NCBI RefSeq assembly: GCF_029882185.1
Contig: NZ_JAOULD010000014.1
Coordinates: 1 to 39,006 of the forward strand
DNA length: 39,006 nt
Source: Candidatus Nitrosopumilus sp.
GTDB lineage: Archaea; Thermoproteota; Nitrososphaeria; Nitrososphaerales; Nitrosopumilaceae
Direction of reading: 5' to 3'
Part shown: piece by piece, positions 7,732 through 16,694 of the stretch
How positions within the stretch are numbered: the first letter of the stretch is position 1
How the letters are laid out: each line of letters begins with the position of its first letter
Position numbers and translations under genes: made by a program
Notes under the pieces: generated by a model
Told to the model about the DNA's origin: nothing
Databases searched by the model: none
Seen by the model: the letters and a program-made list of their open reading frames with translations, nothing else

Positions 7732-9219
7732 TCAGTCCAGTTTGTATTTCCAATTAGAGTTATTTGCAGTGCTGGTTTGTGCTCTACTCTTAAAGTATTC
7801 AGAATGAATGATTGCAGCAGCCAGTGCAGCCTCACTTTTTTCTTCTTTTTCTTTTTTGAGATCTTCAGTTAATCTATCAATTATTCCATAACGTTTTAGG
7901 AAATCTGTTGAAAGTTGACCATTCTTGTACTCTTCAGTATTTAGAATTGTTTTGTAAAGAGGAATTGATGTTTCTACACCTTGAACATACATGTCATTTA
8001 ATGCAGTAAGCATTCGTGTCCTAGATTCTTCAAATGTAGGTCCCCATGTACAGAGTTTTGCCATTAATGAATCATAAAATGGAGATACCGTACATCCAGG
8101 ATAGAGATAAGTATCACATCTAACATTTGGTCCTGCAGGAATTGTCACGTCTGGAACAGGCCCGGTTGAAGGTGCAAAGTCCAAAAATGTATCTTCTGCA
8201 TTAATTCTACATTCAATTGCATAGCCATTCATCTTTAGATCTTTTTGTTTGAATGGAAGTGGTTCTCCGTTTGCAATATCAATTTGTAATTTAACAAAGT
8301 CTAATCCTGAAACCATTTCACTGATAGGATGTTCTACTTGAAGTCTTGCGTTAATTTCAATAAAATAAAATTCTCCATTATCAGCTCGCAAAAATTCTGC
8401 TGTACCGAGATTAGTGTAATCAACGGCTTCTGCAGCTTTGACAACTAATTCACCAATTTCTTCTCGTTTTGCGTTATCTACTACGGGAGATGGAGTTTGT
8501 TCAATTAGTTTTTGATTTCGTCTTTGAATAGAGCATTCTCTCTCAAATATATGTACAGCGTTACCATGATGATCCCTACACATTTGATATTCAATGTGTC
8601 TTGTTTTTTCTAGAAATTTTTCAACAATGATTGCAGATTTTCCAACAGCAGAAATAGATTCCGAGGTTACTGTTTCAAAACCTTCTTGTAATTCTTTATC
8701 ATTAGTCACTAGTCTAATTCCACGTCCTCCACCACCATAGACAGATTTCAACAGAACAGGGTAACCAATTTCATTTGCAATTTTTTCTGCTTCATCTGCA
8801 TTAGATACCAATCCCGGACTTCCAGGTACTGTTGGAACTTTAGCTTTTAACATTGCAGCTTTGCATTCCATCTTATCACCACAGAGATTCATTGAATCAG
8901 CAGATGGACCAATGAAATTAATTTTATGTTTCTCACACAATCTTGCAAAGTCATCATTTTCAGAAAGGAAACCATAACCTGGATGTACTGCATCAGTTCC
9001 TGATTTGAGCATCACTTCAAGGATTTTATCTTGATTAAGATATGATTTTGCAGGTGCAGCTTCTCCTATATGATATGCTTCGGTTGCTTGTTTAACATGC
9101 ATGGAATTATAATCTTCATCAGAATACACAGCAACTGTTTTGATTCCTAATGCTTTGCATGTTCTAATAACACGTAAAGCAATTTCTCCTCTATTTGCGA
9201 TAAGTACTTTTTCAATCAT
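7732..9219 (-). CDS. accC: Biotin carboxylase subunit of acyl-CoA carboxylase
   Basis: ATP-dependent carboxylation of biotin by bicarbonate; 495 aa. The N-terminal carboxylase domain begins IEKVLIANRGEIALRVIR. The ATP-grasp glycine loop KSVYGGGGRGIRLV lies near residue 160. The active-site strand EINARLQVEHPISE and the ERECSIQRRNQK segment are intact. The final ~50 residues are charged and alanine-rich, longer than bacterial AccC. It starts 6 bases after the carboxyltransferase stop and 6 bases before BCCP, one operon. Confidence 0.95.
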   Translation of the reverse strand: MIEKVLIANRGEIALRVIRTCKALGIKTVAVYSDEDYNSMHVKQATEAYHIGEAAPAKSYLNQDKILEVMLKSGTDAVHPGYGFLSENDDFARLCEKHKINFIGPSADSMNLCGDKMECKAAMLKAKVPTVPGSPGLVSNADEAEKIANEIGYPVLLKSVYGGGGRGIRLVTNDKELQEGFETVTSESISAVGKSAIIVEKFLEKTRHIEYQMCRDHHGNAVHIFERECSIQRRNQKLIEQTPSPVVDNAKREEIGELVVKAAEAVDYTNLGTAEFLRADNGEFYFIEINARLQVEHPISEMVSGLDFVKLQIDIANGEPLPFKQKDLKMNGYAIECRINAEDTFLDFAPSTGPVPDVTIPAGPNVRCDTYLYPGCTVSPFYDSLMAKLCTWGPTFEESRTRMLTALNDMYVQGVETSIPLYKTILNTEEYKNGQLSTDFLKRYGIIDRLTEDLKKEKEEKSEAALAAAIIHSEYFKSRAQTSTANNSNWKYKLD

Positions 9220-9225
9220 CGTTAA

Positions 9226-10773
9226 TCACAGGTTGATATTTCCATGTTTTCTTGGCAATTGTTTTACTCTTTTGTTTTCAAGCATTTCAAGTGCTTTAAT
9301 CAACATAGGTCTCGTTTCAGCAGGATCAATTACATTATCTACGGTTCCGTGAGATGCTGCAACATAAGGATTTTCGAATTTTTCTGCAAATTCATCAATC
9401 AATTGTTTTTTTAGGGCTTCAGCATCATCGGCTTCATTAAGATCTTTTCTATACATAATTTTTACAGCAGCTTCACCGCCAAGGACGGCACATCTTGCAG
9501 TGGGCCATGCATAATTGATGTCAGTTCTGAGATTCTTACTTCCCATTGCAATGTAAGCACCACCATATGCCTTTCCAATTACTAGGGTAATTCTTGGAAC
9601 AGTTGCTTCACAGTATGCATAAAGCAATTTGCTACCATGTCTAATGATACCATTATGTTCTTGGTTAGAACCAGGCATGTATCCAGGAGTATCTACTAGA
9701 GTTATTATCGGAATATTAAATGAATCACAAAATCGAATGAAACGTGCTGCTTTGTTTGATGAATCAATATCAAGTGCACCTGCAAGATGAATGGGTTGAT
9801 TTGCAACAATTCCAACAACTTTACCATTTAATCTGCCATAACCTACAACAATATTTGGTGCAAACAGTTCATGAACTTCAAAGAATTCATGATTATCAAC
9901 AATTGAATTAATGATTTCTTTCATATCATATGGTTGTAAAGGATTTTCTGGAATGATATTGATCAAGTTGTGATCCATTCTATTTGGATCATCATCAGTT
10001 TGAATTTTTGGCGGGGCTTCAGTATTATTTTGAGGGAGATATGAAATCAGTTTTTTGATATAATCCATACATTCGTATTCGTTTTGTGCAACAAAATGTG
10101 CAACTCCACTTTTTGAGCCATGTGTCATTGCTCCACCAAGATCATCAAATGAAATCTCTTCTCCTAACACAGTCTTGACTACATCAGGACCTGTAACAAA
10201 CATTGTTCCTACTTTATCAACCATAATTACAAAGTCAGTCATTGCAGGAGAATATACAGATCCACCTGCTGATGGACCAATACTTGCAGTAATTTGTGGA
10301 ATTACACCTGATGCAAGTTGATTATGATAAAAGATATCTGCAAAACCATCTAGACTCATTATTCCTTCCTGAATTCTAGCTCCGCCAGAATCCATTATTC
10401 CAATTATTGGACACCCTGTTTGAACAGCATGATCCATTAGTTTAGTGATTTTTTTAGCTCCCATCTGACTTAGTGTTCCACCAAGTACAGTGAAATCATA
10501 TGCAAAAACAAAGATCTGTCTTCCATGGACATTCCCATAACCGCCAACTACTCCATCAGTAAAGAATTTCTTTTTCTGCATATCATACTCATGATAATGA
10601 TGGGTAGTCAATGGATCAATTTCAGTAAAAGTGCCTTCATCAAGTAAAAGATTGATTCTCTCACGAGCAGTTAATTTTCCTTTTTCGTGTTGAGCCTTGA
10701 TTCGATCTTGACCCCCACCTTGTAAGGATGTATTATTTTTTTTAGCATATCCTTCAATCTTTTCAGAATGCAC
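9226..10773 (-). CDS. pccB: Carboxyltransferase subunit of acetyl-/propionyl-CoA carboxylase
   Basis: Transfers the carboxyl group from biotin to acyl-CoA; 515 aa, standard length. Crotonase-type N and C halves are evident. The first has MDSGGARIQEG and IGPSAGGSVYSPAMTDF, the second has VDTPGYMPGSNQEHNGIIRHG and the oxyanion glycines in GKAYGGAYIAMGSK. The start is GTG at 10773, supported by a TATA box about 27 bases upstream. Related decarboxylase alpha subunits look alike, but the BC and BCCP genes downstream point to a carboxylase. In Nitrosopumilus such an enzyme accepts acetyl-CoA and propionyl-CoA (family knowledge). Confidence 0.94.
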   Translation of the reverse strand: MHSEKIEGYAKKNNTSLQGGGQDRIKAQHEKGKLTARERINLLLDEGTFTEIDPLTTHHYHEYDMQKKKFFTDGVVGGYGNVHGRQIFVFAYDFTVLGGTLSQMGAKKITKLMDHAVQTGCPIIGIMDSGGARIQEGIMSLDGFADIFYHNQLASGVIPQITASIGPSAGGSVYSPAMTDFVIMVDKVGTMFVTGPDVVKTVLGEEISFDDLGGAMTHGSKSGVAHFVAQNEYECMDYIKKLISYLPQNNTEAPPKIQTDDDPNRMDHNLINIIPENPLQPYDMKEIINSIVDNHEFFEVHELFAPNIVVGYGRLNGKVVGIVANQPIHLAGALDIDSSNKAARFIRFCDSFNIPIITLVDTPGYMPGSNQEHNGIIRHGSKLLYAYCEATVPRITLVIGKAYGGAYIAMGSKNLRTDINYAWPTARCAVLGGEAAVKIMYRKDLNEADDAEALKKQLIDEFAEKFENPYVAASHGTVDNVIDPAETRPMLIKALEMLENKRVKQLPRKHGNINL

Positions 10774-10797
10774 GGTATTCTACAACAACAGGGTTCC

Positions 10798-10805
10798 TAT
10801 ATTAA
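10798..10805 (-). promoter_or_regulatory. TATA box of the carboxylase operon
   Basis: TTAATATA on the minus strand is centred about 28 bases upstream of the GTG start at 10773, consistent with a leaderless or near-leaderless message. Confidence 0.5.
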
Positions 10806-10873
10806 TTTAGTTTCAGCATTCCAACATATGAAAATTTTATAAAAAATCAACGATCGTTAGTTTTTTTATAATT

Positions 10874-11185
10874 TCAAGTGTTAAGAAGTGAAAATTTCTT
10901 ATTAACATATTTTTGATAAGCGTCAAAAGCATCCTTTTCTTCGCTGCATTTCTTACAGATACATAATTGAGAAACGTTTGGAATATCGCAATTTTCCTGA
11001 AATTCACATTGATCACATCCTGCAGGACCTCCACATACAATGCATTGTAGTTCGTTAATTTGGGCACATTTTTCATGTTTCACACCCAATCCTTTCGCCC
11101 AAAGACCAATTTCATTGACAGGTATTTTTTCATTACAAACTATACATGTGCCGGGAAATTTCATTGGGATTTTCCTCCAGCTCAT
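10874..11185 (-). CDS. Small cysteine-rich zinc-finger protein
   Basis: A 103-aa protein of unknown function with several Cys pairs. Residues about 10-40 form a module of type PGxCxxCxxxI...KGxGVKHEKC, a treble-clef-like zinc module that recurs in archaeal proteins. A second group follows: CIVCGGPAGCDQC and CICKKC. Zinc binding is inferred from spacing. The ATG overlaps the rfcL stop as ATGA, so it is the last gene of an operon with RfcL and an unknown protein. A role in DNA replication or repair is suggested only by this linkage. Confidence 0.75.
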   Translation of the reverse strand: MSWRKIPMKFPGTCIVCNEKIPVNEIGLWAKGLGVKHEKCAQINELQCIVCGGPAGCDQCEFQENCDIPNVSQLCICKKCSEEKDAFDAYQKYVNKKFSLLNT

Positions 11186-12351
11186 TTTAATAGTTCAATC
11201 TCCTTTTCTATAAGATCACCAAAAGTTTCTTCCAATTCCAGTTCTAGAGTTTTGTTTTTTATGCACAATAAAACAAAGGGTAAACACAAGGTCACAAAAG
11301 AACTAGAAGACAGATGAAGTTTTTTTGCCATAATGGATGACAGTGATTTGATTTTTGCACCATCCCAGCGTATTCGGTTTAGTAAAGGCCATGATAAATT
11401 GTATTGAGCATATCTAATCCTATCATCATTTTGATATAATTTTATTAAAATATCATTCAGGTATCGAAGTAATCTCCAATTCTGAGTTTTCATTATTCTT
11501 CCATAAAGCATGTCAGATTCAGATATTATCTCTAAATATTTTGCAAGTGTGTGAGGATTTAACTCACTTGTGATAATGCTAGAATAAAATGCATTAATTT
11601 TTTCTCTAGGATCAATTTGCATTGAATATAGAACGATTCTGGCCTCTTCAATTGAATTTGCTTTAAAGAAAGCATTCACTCCATCTTCAACGTTGATGTT
11701 TTCAAATGTGGTTTCGGTTTGAGGATTAAATCCAGTTACGAAAGATTGCGTAAGATTGATCATTGACCGGATATCACCTTTTGATTTAGTAATAACTTTG
11801 ATTATTGAGCCAGGACTTAGTTTTGCGTTTTGTTTTTTTAAAATATTTTCAAGATATACTCGTAATAGTCGTGGCGGTATTTTTTTGAATTGAATTGTTT
11901 TTACAACTTTTTTAATACTTTTCATTTTGTCAGAAATATCATTGTTTGCTGCAAGAACAATTGGGACTGTGGGTTCCTTTAGAATATCCACTAATGCCGA
12001 TGCTCCTCCATAATCACCACGACCATGAATTCCATCAACTTCATCGACAAAAATCATTGGGGTCCCCATGACGCTAACATTTGCCAGAACAGGCGTAAGA
12101 ATTTCATTAATTCTTGATTTGCTTCTAACATCACTTGCGTTTAATCCAATCATATCATATCCAAATTGTTTGGCAACAAGATATGCAATGGTAGTTTTTC
12201 CTATCCCCGGAGGTCCAACTAAAAGCAATGGCTTTGTGCCCTTTTTCCATTTGACAAACCATTCAGTAATTGCAGCTCGTGCTTCTTCGTTTCCTACCAT
12301 ATCAGAAATTGTCTGAGGTCTATATTTTTCGGACCACATCAAAATAATCAC
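11182..12351 (-). CDS. rfcL: Replication factor C large subunit (clamp loader)
   Basis: AAA+ ATPase that loads the PCNA clamp together with RfcS (encoded at 35943). It is 389 aa, shorter than many euryarchaeal RfcL. Walker A is GPPGIGKTT (46-54), Walker B MIFVDEVDG (~98-106), and EKYRP opens the domain. The start at 12351 overlaps the upstream stop as ATGA. A second ATG at 12339 (MWSEKYRP) fits the family N-terminus equally well. The ending LIEKEIELLK is only a short tail, without the long basic PCNA-binding extension seen in some archaea. Confidence 0.93.
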   Translation of the reverse strand: MIILMWSEKYRPQTISDMVGNEEARAAITEWFVKWKKGTKPLLLVGPPGIGKTTIAYLVAKQFGYDMIGLNASDVRSKSRINEILTPVLANVSVMGTPMIFVDEVDGIHGRGDYGGASALVDILKEPTVPIVLAANNDISDKMKSIKKVVKTIQFKKIPPRLLRVYLENILKKQNAKLSPGSIIKVITKSKGDIRSMINLTQSFVTGFNPQTETTFENINVEDGVNAFFKANSIEEARIVLYSMQIDPREKINAFYSSIITSELNPHTLAKYLEIISESDMLYGRIMKTQNWRLLRYLNDILIKLYQNDDRIRYAQYNLSWPLLNRIRWDGAKIKSLSSIMAKKLHLSSSSFVTLCLPFVLLCIKNKTLELELEETFGDLIEKEIELLK

Positions 12352-13463
12352 TTGGGAAGTTTAGATTGATACTCTGACCATTTATTGGCTTTTTGTAGTT
12401 TATTGTACCAGTATTGATTATAATGTTCTACAGTCAGAAATAAGAATTCCAAAAATTCCTTATGAGAAAAATTCTCTGGCAATAATTCAAGTGTTAGTCT
12501 TGCATCTTGCAAATACAAATTACTTTTTTCTAGAGTAACATCAAATCCTTTTTTCACATCATTGGCCAACAAGGAATAGTATAGCGGCCAGGAAGGGATT
12601 TTTACAAAACCATTTTTGATAGAGTCTTCAATTTCATTTCCACAGCCAACTCCTTCGGCAGCTCTTGCCATGCCCAAATAGAAGATTTCACCTAGAGGTC
12701 TTTCTGCTAAAGCCATGTTTCTTCCAGCAGTTCCCATGACTGCACGGTATTTTTTATAAGACAGAGTCATTTCTTCTTCAGTAATTTCTGTGGGTTTTGA
12801 TTTTAGTTTTTCATCTAAATATTGTCCAATTCTTGCATCTTCAAATCCTGCTTCAAATTCTTTTAGAACATGTTCACCGCCTTTAGAGATTTTATCTCTG
12901 GCTAATTTCAAAATGTACGGATTCATCAGTTTGTAATCATCAAGAAATTCCAAATCTTCATCTTTATCTACAATTCTATCCATTGGTTCGCTTAGATCTA
13001 TTGCGAGAATATGTCCTTCAACAACATCTTGTTTTAATTGAGGATCATCTCTTCCAGAATATTCTGCTGCTGCATCAAATAATCCATTAAAAACAGGAAA
13101 TGTCATTTTAACAAAATTTGAATTCAAAATTCGATTTACCCGATCTTGCATTACTTCAAGACTTTCCAATTTTGATTTTATAGGCTCGATTTCAGATGCA
13201 TTTAGTATGATTTCGCTGGAGCCGACTTCATTACCAAATGCTTGTTGAGTAGCATTTGGATTTGTATCAGATTTGATTTCATCAAGTAATCCTTTTGCAA
13301 ATCTTTCTGCAAAGTTTGGGAATTGATTTTCTGTTTCTTCTTTGTATTTGTTAAATAATTTGTAACCTTTAGATTTGAATAGAGCTTGTTTCATAATTTG
13401 CTTTCCAGGTTTTGTACTCATCAAAGATTCTTTACTGATAACTGATTGATCTTTTCCACTCAC
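12348..13463 (-). CDS. Conserved-looking protein of unknown function upstream of rfcL
   Basis: A 371-aa soluble protein that I do not recognise. It appears mainly helical, with many charged residues, no signal peptide and no membrane segment. I see no Walker motif, zinc site or nuclease motif. A central segment EDARIGQYLDEKL is followed by YRAVMGTAGRNMALAERPLGEIFYLG, then an aromatic C-terminus. The start is GTG at 13463, 26 bases below a TATA-like box. Its stop overlaps the rfcL start (ATGA), so it is translationally coupled to the clamp loader; a replication or repair role is inference from that only. Confidence 0.8.
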   Translation of the reverse strand: MSGKDQSVISKESLMSTKPGKQIMKQALFKSKGYKLFNKYKEETENQFPNFAERFAKGLLDEIKSDTNPNATQQAFGNEVGSSEIILNASEIEPIKSKLESLEVMQDRVNRILNSNFVKMTFPVFNGLFDAAAEYSGRDDPQLKQDVVEGHILAIDLSEPMDRIVDKDEDLEFLDDYKLMNPYILKLARDKISKGGEHVLKEFEAGFEDARIGQYLDEKLKSKPTEITEEEMTLSYKKYRAVMGTAGRNMALAERPLGEIFYLGMARAAEGVGCGNEIEDSIKNGFVKIPSWPLYYSLLANDVKKGFDVTLEKSNLYLQDARLTLELLPENFSHKEFLEFLFLTVEHYNQYWYNKLQKANKWSEYQSKLPK

Positions 13464-13484
13464 AAACGTTAAGCTTCTTTATTG

Positions 13485-13492
13485 TTATTTAT
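13485..13492 (-). promoter_or_regulatory. TATA box of the unknown-rfcL operon
   Basis: ATAAATAA on the minus strand is centred about 26 bases upstream of the GTG at 13463, which supports that start and a leaderless message. Confidence 0.5.
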
Positions 13493-13517
13493 GCTTTCAA
13501 ACTAAATTTTTTCTTCA

Positions 13518-13526
13518 CTTAAATTA
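13518..13526 (+). promoter_or_regulatory. TATA box of the inositol-phosphatase-like gene
   Basis: CTTAAATTA is centred 25 bases upstream of the ATG at 13547. Together with the neighbouring minus-strand box it forms a compact divergent promoter. Confidence 0.45.
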
Positions 13527-13546
13527 CGAGCGACTGGTTTGATAAT

Positions 13547-14347
13547 ATGGAAATAATAGAAATTCTCCGTGAAGCTTCACAGAAAATTTATGAAAATGTA
13601 AAAGATCTTGCAGGAACAGATGATGCAGCAGGAGATTTTGGTATTGGTGCTGGAGGAGACATTTCAAGGAACATAGACATAATTGCAGAAAAGACAGTTT
13701 TGGATTATCTAAAAAAAAATAATTTTGAATGTATAGTATTAGGTGAAGAATGTGGACGAGTGGAACTATCAAGCAAACCAAAAGGCTTTGTTATAATGGA
13801 TGCAGTTGATGGTTCTGCAAATGCAGTTAGAGGAGTTCCCTTTTTTTGTAGCTCATTAGCTTTTGCATCTGAAGACAAACTCAGTTCAGTTACAGACGGT
13901 GTGATTACAAATCTGACAAATGGGGAAATGTATTGGGCATCAAAAAACAAGGGAGCATTTTTTAAAAATAAGCAAATCAAAGTTCATAAAAAAAATCCAA
14001 TTTACAAAATTGTTGGAATTAACACATCAGGAGCATCCATTGACTTGATGACCAGATTAAATCCAATATATGAAAATTATGAGCACACTAGACATTTTGG
14101 AGCAAATGCACTTGAAATGGCAATGTTTGCAAGAGGACTAATGGATATTTTTATTGATTTAAGGAAGAAAATTAGAATTCAAGACATTGCTGCAGGTTAC
14201 GTCATTGTCAAAGAAGCAGAAGGTATTCTGTTAGATGAAAATTTGAATCAGCTTGATGCAAATCTAAGTTATGAAACAAGAGTTTCTTTTATTGCAGCTG
14301 CAAATCAAGAAATTCTTGATGAAATAATGTCAAAAATAGACAAATGA
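13547..14347 (+). CDS. Inositol monophosphatase / archaeal FBPase family protein
   Basis: Mg-dependent sugar or inositol phosphatase of 266 aa. The metal-binding motifs are present: GEECG (~residue 65), MDAVDGSANA for the canonical DPxDGTxN, and IRIQDIAAGYVIVKEAEG for the WDxAAGxxIxxEAGG block. The Pro of the second motif is Ala, and the Trp of the third is Gln. The catalytic acids remain, so activity is plausible. Archaeal members act on inositol phosphate or fructose-1,6-bisphosphate; I cannot choose. It appears monocistronic. Confidence 0.87.
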   Translation: MEIIEILREASQKIYENVKDLAGTDDAAGDFGIGAGGDISRNIDIIAEKTVLDYLKKNNFECIVLGEECGRVELSSKPKGFVIMDAVDGSANAVRGVPFFCSSLAFASEDKLSSVTDGVITNLTNGEMYWASKNKGAFFKNKQIKVHKKNPIYKIVGINTSGASIDLMTRLNPIYENYEHTRHFGANALEMAMFARGLMDIFIDLRKKIRIQDIAAGYVIVKEAEGILLDENLNQLDANLSYETRVSFIAAANQEILDEIMSKIDK

Positions 14348-14442
14348 GTTTTTGGAATAAAAATTGGAAAGAAGCAGTAGTTTGATTGTTTATTTGACAT
14401 TCTAGTGTTTTTGATAGATCTTTTGCCTTTTATGTTAAGAGA

Positions 14443-14453
14443 AATATATTTAA
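14443..14453 (+). promoter_or_regulatory. Core promoter of FNR-like gene 1
   Basis: AATATATTTAA begins exactly 36 bases upstream of the ATG at 14479. The identical 11-mer begins 36 bases upstream of the paralogue at 25681. Confidence 0.55.
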
Positions 14454-14478
14454 CCAAAGTCAGGAAAAAGCTTCTTGT

Positions 14479-15321
14479 ATGGTCACTGAGATAAAAGCAA
14501 AGGTCATCTATAGGGAATTGCTTAAAGAAGATCTTGTAATCATCAGACTCGTTCCAGAGAAAGGAATGCCAGAATACAAAACGGGTCAATTTTTGACGAT
14601 AGGACTTCCAATTCCTGCAGAGAAAAAAATTGTCAGAAGAGCATATTCTATTGCATCACATGCAGAAAACAGAGATTATTTTGAATTTGTAATTAGGTGG
14701 GTAAGAAAACCACTTCCAGGTCGTGTAACTACTGAATTGTTTTATCTCAGTGTGGGCGATGAAGTTTTTCTTGGTGAACCAACTGGAGCTGCATTACAAA
14801 TTAGTGATAAACTACCAAATGGGCAAAAAGACAATAGAAGAGTGATTTGTGTAGGTGGAGGTACAGGATTAGCGCCATTTATTGCATTTGCAAAACATTT
14901 TCACGATACTAATGATAAACGAGAAGTGATTGTTCTTCATGGCGCAAGTTATGTTGATGAATTAAGCTACAAACGGTTATTGACAGACTTGGAAATGGAG
15001 AGTGAGAAAAGGGGAAGAGACCAATGGAATTTTAGATATAGAGCTGCAATCAGCAGACCAAGAGAATTTTTCAACAGATCATGGAATGGTCACGTAGGCA
15101 GAGTTGAATCATTTTTCCAACCAAATAAGAAATCAGGACTGTCACCTGTGGAAGAAATGGTAGGTGAAGAACTAACTCCAGAAAACACAATTATCTACAT
15201 TTGTGGTTATCAAGGAACAATTGATGGAGTGATTGAATATCTAGGACCAAAAGGATTCGTTACTGAGCATGAGAAGAAACCTGATGGAAGTTTTGGAATC
15301 AAGTTTGAATCATATGGATAA
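14479..15321 (+). CDS. Ferredoxin/flavodoxin-NADP reductase-like flavoprotein (paralogue 1)
   Basis: FAD-dependent oxidoreductase of 280 aa, exchanging electrons between NAD(P)H and a one-electron carrier. The FAD domain has RRAYSIASH, the RxYS motif that stacks the flavin. The NADP domain begins CVGGGTGLAPFIAFAKH. The C-terminus ends in an aromatic-containing FESYG, reminiscent of the terminal aromatic of FNRs. A closely similar protein (about two thirds identical by eye) is encoded at 25681. Since the complex I operon shows no NADH-module genes here, such enzymes could connect NAD(P)H with ferredoxin; this is inference. Confidence 0.88.
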   Translation: MVTEIKAKVIYRELLKEDLVIIRLVPEKGMPEYKTGQFLTIGLPIPAEKKIVRRAYSIASHAENRDYFEFVIRWVRKPLPGRVTTELFYLSVGDEVFLGEPTGAALQISDKLPNGQKDNRRVICVGGGTGLAPFIAFAKHFHDTNDKREVIVLHGASYVDELSYKRLLTDLEMESEKRGRDQWNFRYRAAISRPREFFNRSWNGHVGRVESFFQPNKKSGLSPVEEMVGEELTPENTIIYICGYQGTIDGVIEYLGPKGFVTEHEKKPDGSFGIKFESYG

Positions 15322-15403
15322 AAAAAATCCAAAATATTACCATAAATTTCATTTTGTATTGATTCTTAAAAGAAATTCTCTATTATTCGCAAATACCTGT
15401 GGA

Positions 15404-15413
15404 TTTTTATATT
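15404..15413 (+). promoter_or_regulatory. TATA box of the DUF1059 gene
   Basis: TTTTTATATT is centred about 25 bases upstream of the ATG at 15433. It argues against an upstream in-frame start at 15412, which would lie next to the box. Confidence 0.5.
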
Positions 15414-15432
15414 GATTGTTTTTCACCAAAGT

Positions 15433-15600
15433 ATGGCAAAACTCAAGTGCAATGATTATGGATTTGAGTGTGATTTTGTATCAGAGGGAGAAATGGAATC
15501 AGTTATTGATGAATTTAAAAAGCACACTGATGAAGAACACGGAATAGATTATTCTAAAGAAGCCATCATGCAATTTCTTTTAAGAAAACAAGGAGTATAG
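15433..15600 (+). CDS. DUF1059 family small protein
   Basis: A 55-aa protein beginning MAKLKCNDYGFECDFVSEGE. It shows the DUF1059 pattern: Cys in the first strand, GxxCxF, then a helix ending in a His-containing KKHTDEEHG. Two cysteines and two histidines could bind metal, but this is not established. I chose the ATG at 15433 because of the TATA spacing and because the family starts here. It converges with the GluTR-like gene, with 5 bases between stops. Confidence 0.8.
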   Translation: MAKLKCNDYGFECDFVSEGEMESVIDEFKKHTDEEHGIDYSKEAIMQFLLRKQGV

Positions 15601-15605
15601 AAAAT

Positions 15606-16691
15606 TTAAGCATCCAATCTTTTCATTCTGGCAGATAAAACTGGGAGTTCTTTTTCGATGATTTTTTCTACTGCAGGAACAATTCCTGCTCTAGCTTTTA
15701 CACTTTCTTCAAAAATTTCTGCAATCTGATCTCTAAACAGTAATTTAATTCCAGGAAGTGCAGTGATTCCTTCATCAACAGTTCTTGGTTCAGACAAATC
15801 TATGACCAATGTGCCTTTTTTCTTTTCCTCCATTACTAATCGAATTCTCTCATAAGTGATCAAGAAATAATCAGAGGTTGTTGCAACTAAAATAATATCA
15901 TATTTATCAAATCCTGCCAATACATCATTGAAATCTACAGGGTTTCCACCAAGAATTGTTGAAAAGCCAGTAGCACGTTCTAAACTGCGGCTTGTAACAT
16001 CAAAAGCAATTCCTTTTTTGCTCATAGTTTTTGCAAGCATTGCAGCAGATTCACCAGTGCCAATTACCAATACTTTCTTTTTTGAATCAAGGCCTGCTTT
16101 TTCATCAACTACCTTCATTGCAACATCTCCTAATGAAACAACATCTTTTGCAATACCTGTTGTATCCCTCATTCGAGCGGCTAATCTAATAACACGATCA
16201 AATAATTTATTGAGAATCTTTCCAGATGTGCCAGCACTCTTTGCATCAGACGCTGCCTTTACAATATCATCAAAAACACTTTGCCAACCAACAACTAATG
16301 AATCCAATCCAGATGCCAATCTTAAAAGATGTAAGTAGACATCATCTCCTTTGTAAACCTCAAGTGTTTGATCAAAATGATCAATGTCAATTTGTTCTAA
16401 TGAAGACAAAGATACCCAGGTATCTTGAATTTGATTTAATACCAATGCTTTGCCTTCTGGTCTTCTAGCATCTGGAGAATCATCAGTTTCAACATTACTT
16501 ACTGTAAATATTTCAACTCTAGTTTCGGTTTGGATGATAACACATTCCTCAACACCAGGTATTTTTTTAAATTCTGCACATGCAGCAGGAACGTCTTTGA
16601 AAGTAAATTTTGATAATGTATGGATTGGAACATTTTTGAAAGTTACTCGCGCATTTATTACATCAAAAAATACTTGACTCAAACCATTCAC
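15606..16691 (-). CDS. Glutamyl-tRNA reductase-like protein lacking the catalytic cysteine
   Basis: A 361-aa protein with the GluTR architecture. An N-terminal domain ends in IIQTETRVEIF; LHLLRLASGLDSLVVG follows, then a Rossmann domain (VLVIGTGESAAMLAKTM) and a shortened helical C-terminus. In true GluTR the first motif reads QTCNRVE, whose Cys attacks glutamyl-tRNA. Here T-E-T-R replaces T-C-N-R. The GE of the next motif is GW, while the His before LLRLASGLDS is kept. Activity in tetrapyrrole synthesis is therefore doubtful. It starts at GTG 16691, three bases after the coiled-coil gene stop. It may be annotated as hemA by similarity. Confidence 0.85.
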   Translation of the reverse strand: MNGLSQVFFDVINARVTFKNVPIHTLSKFTFKDVPAACAEFKKIPGVEECVIIQTETRVEIFTVSNVETDDSPDARRPEGKALVLNQIQDTWVSLSSLEQIDIDHFDQTLEVYKGDDVYLHLLRLASGLDSLVVGWQSVFDDIVKAASDAKSAGTSGKILNKLFDRVIRLAARMRDTTGIAKDVVSLGDVAMKVVDEKAGLDSKKKVLVIGTGESAAMLAKTMSKKGIAFDVTSRSLERATGFSTILGGNPVDFNDVLAGFDKYDIILVATTSDYFLITYERIRLVMEEKKKGTLVIDLSEPRTVDEGITALPGIKLLFRDQIAEIFEESVKARAGIVPAVEKIIEKELPVLSARMKRLDA

Positions 16692-16694
16692 CTA

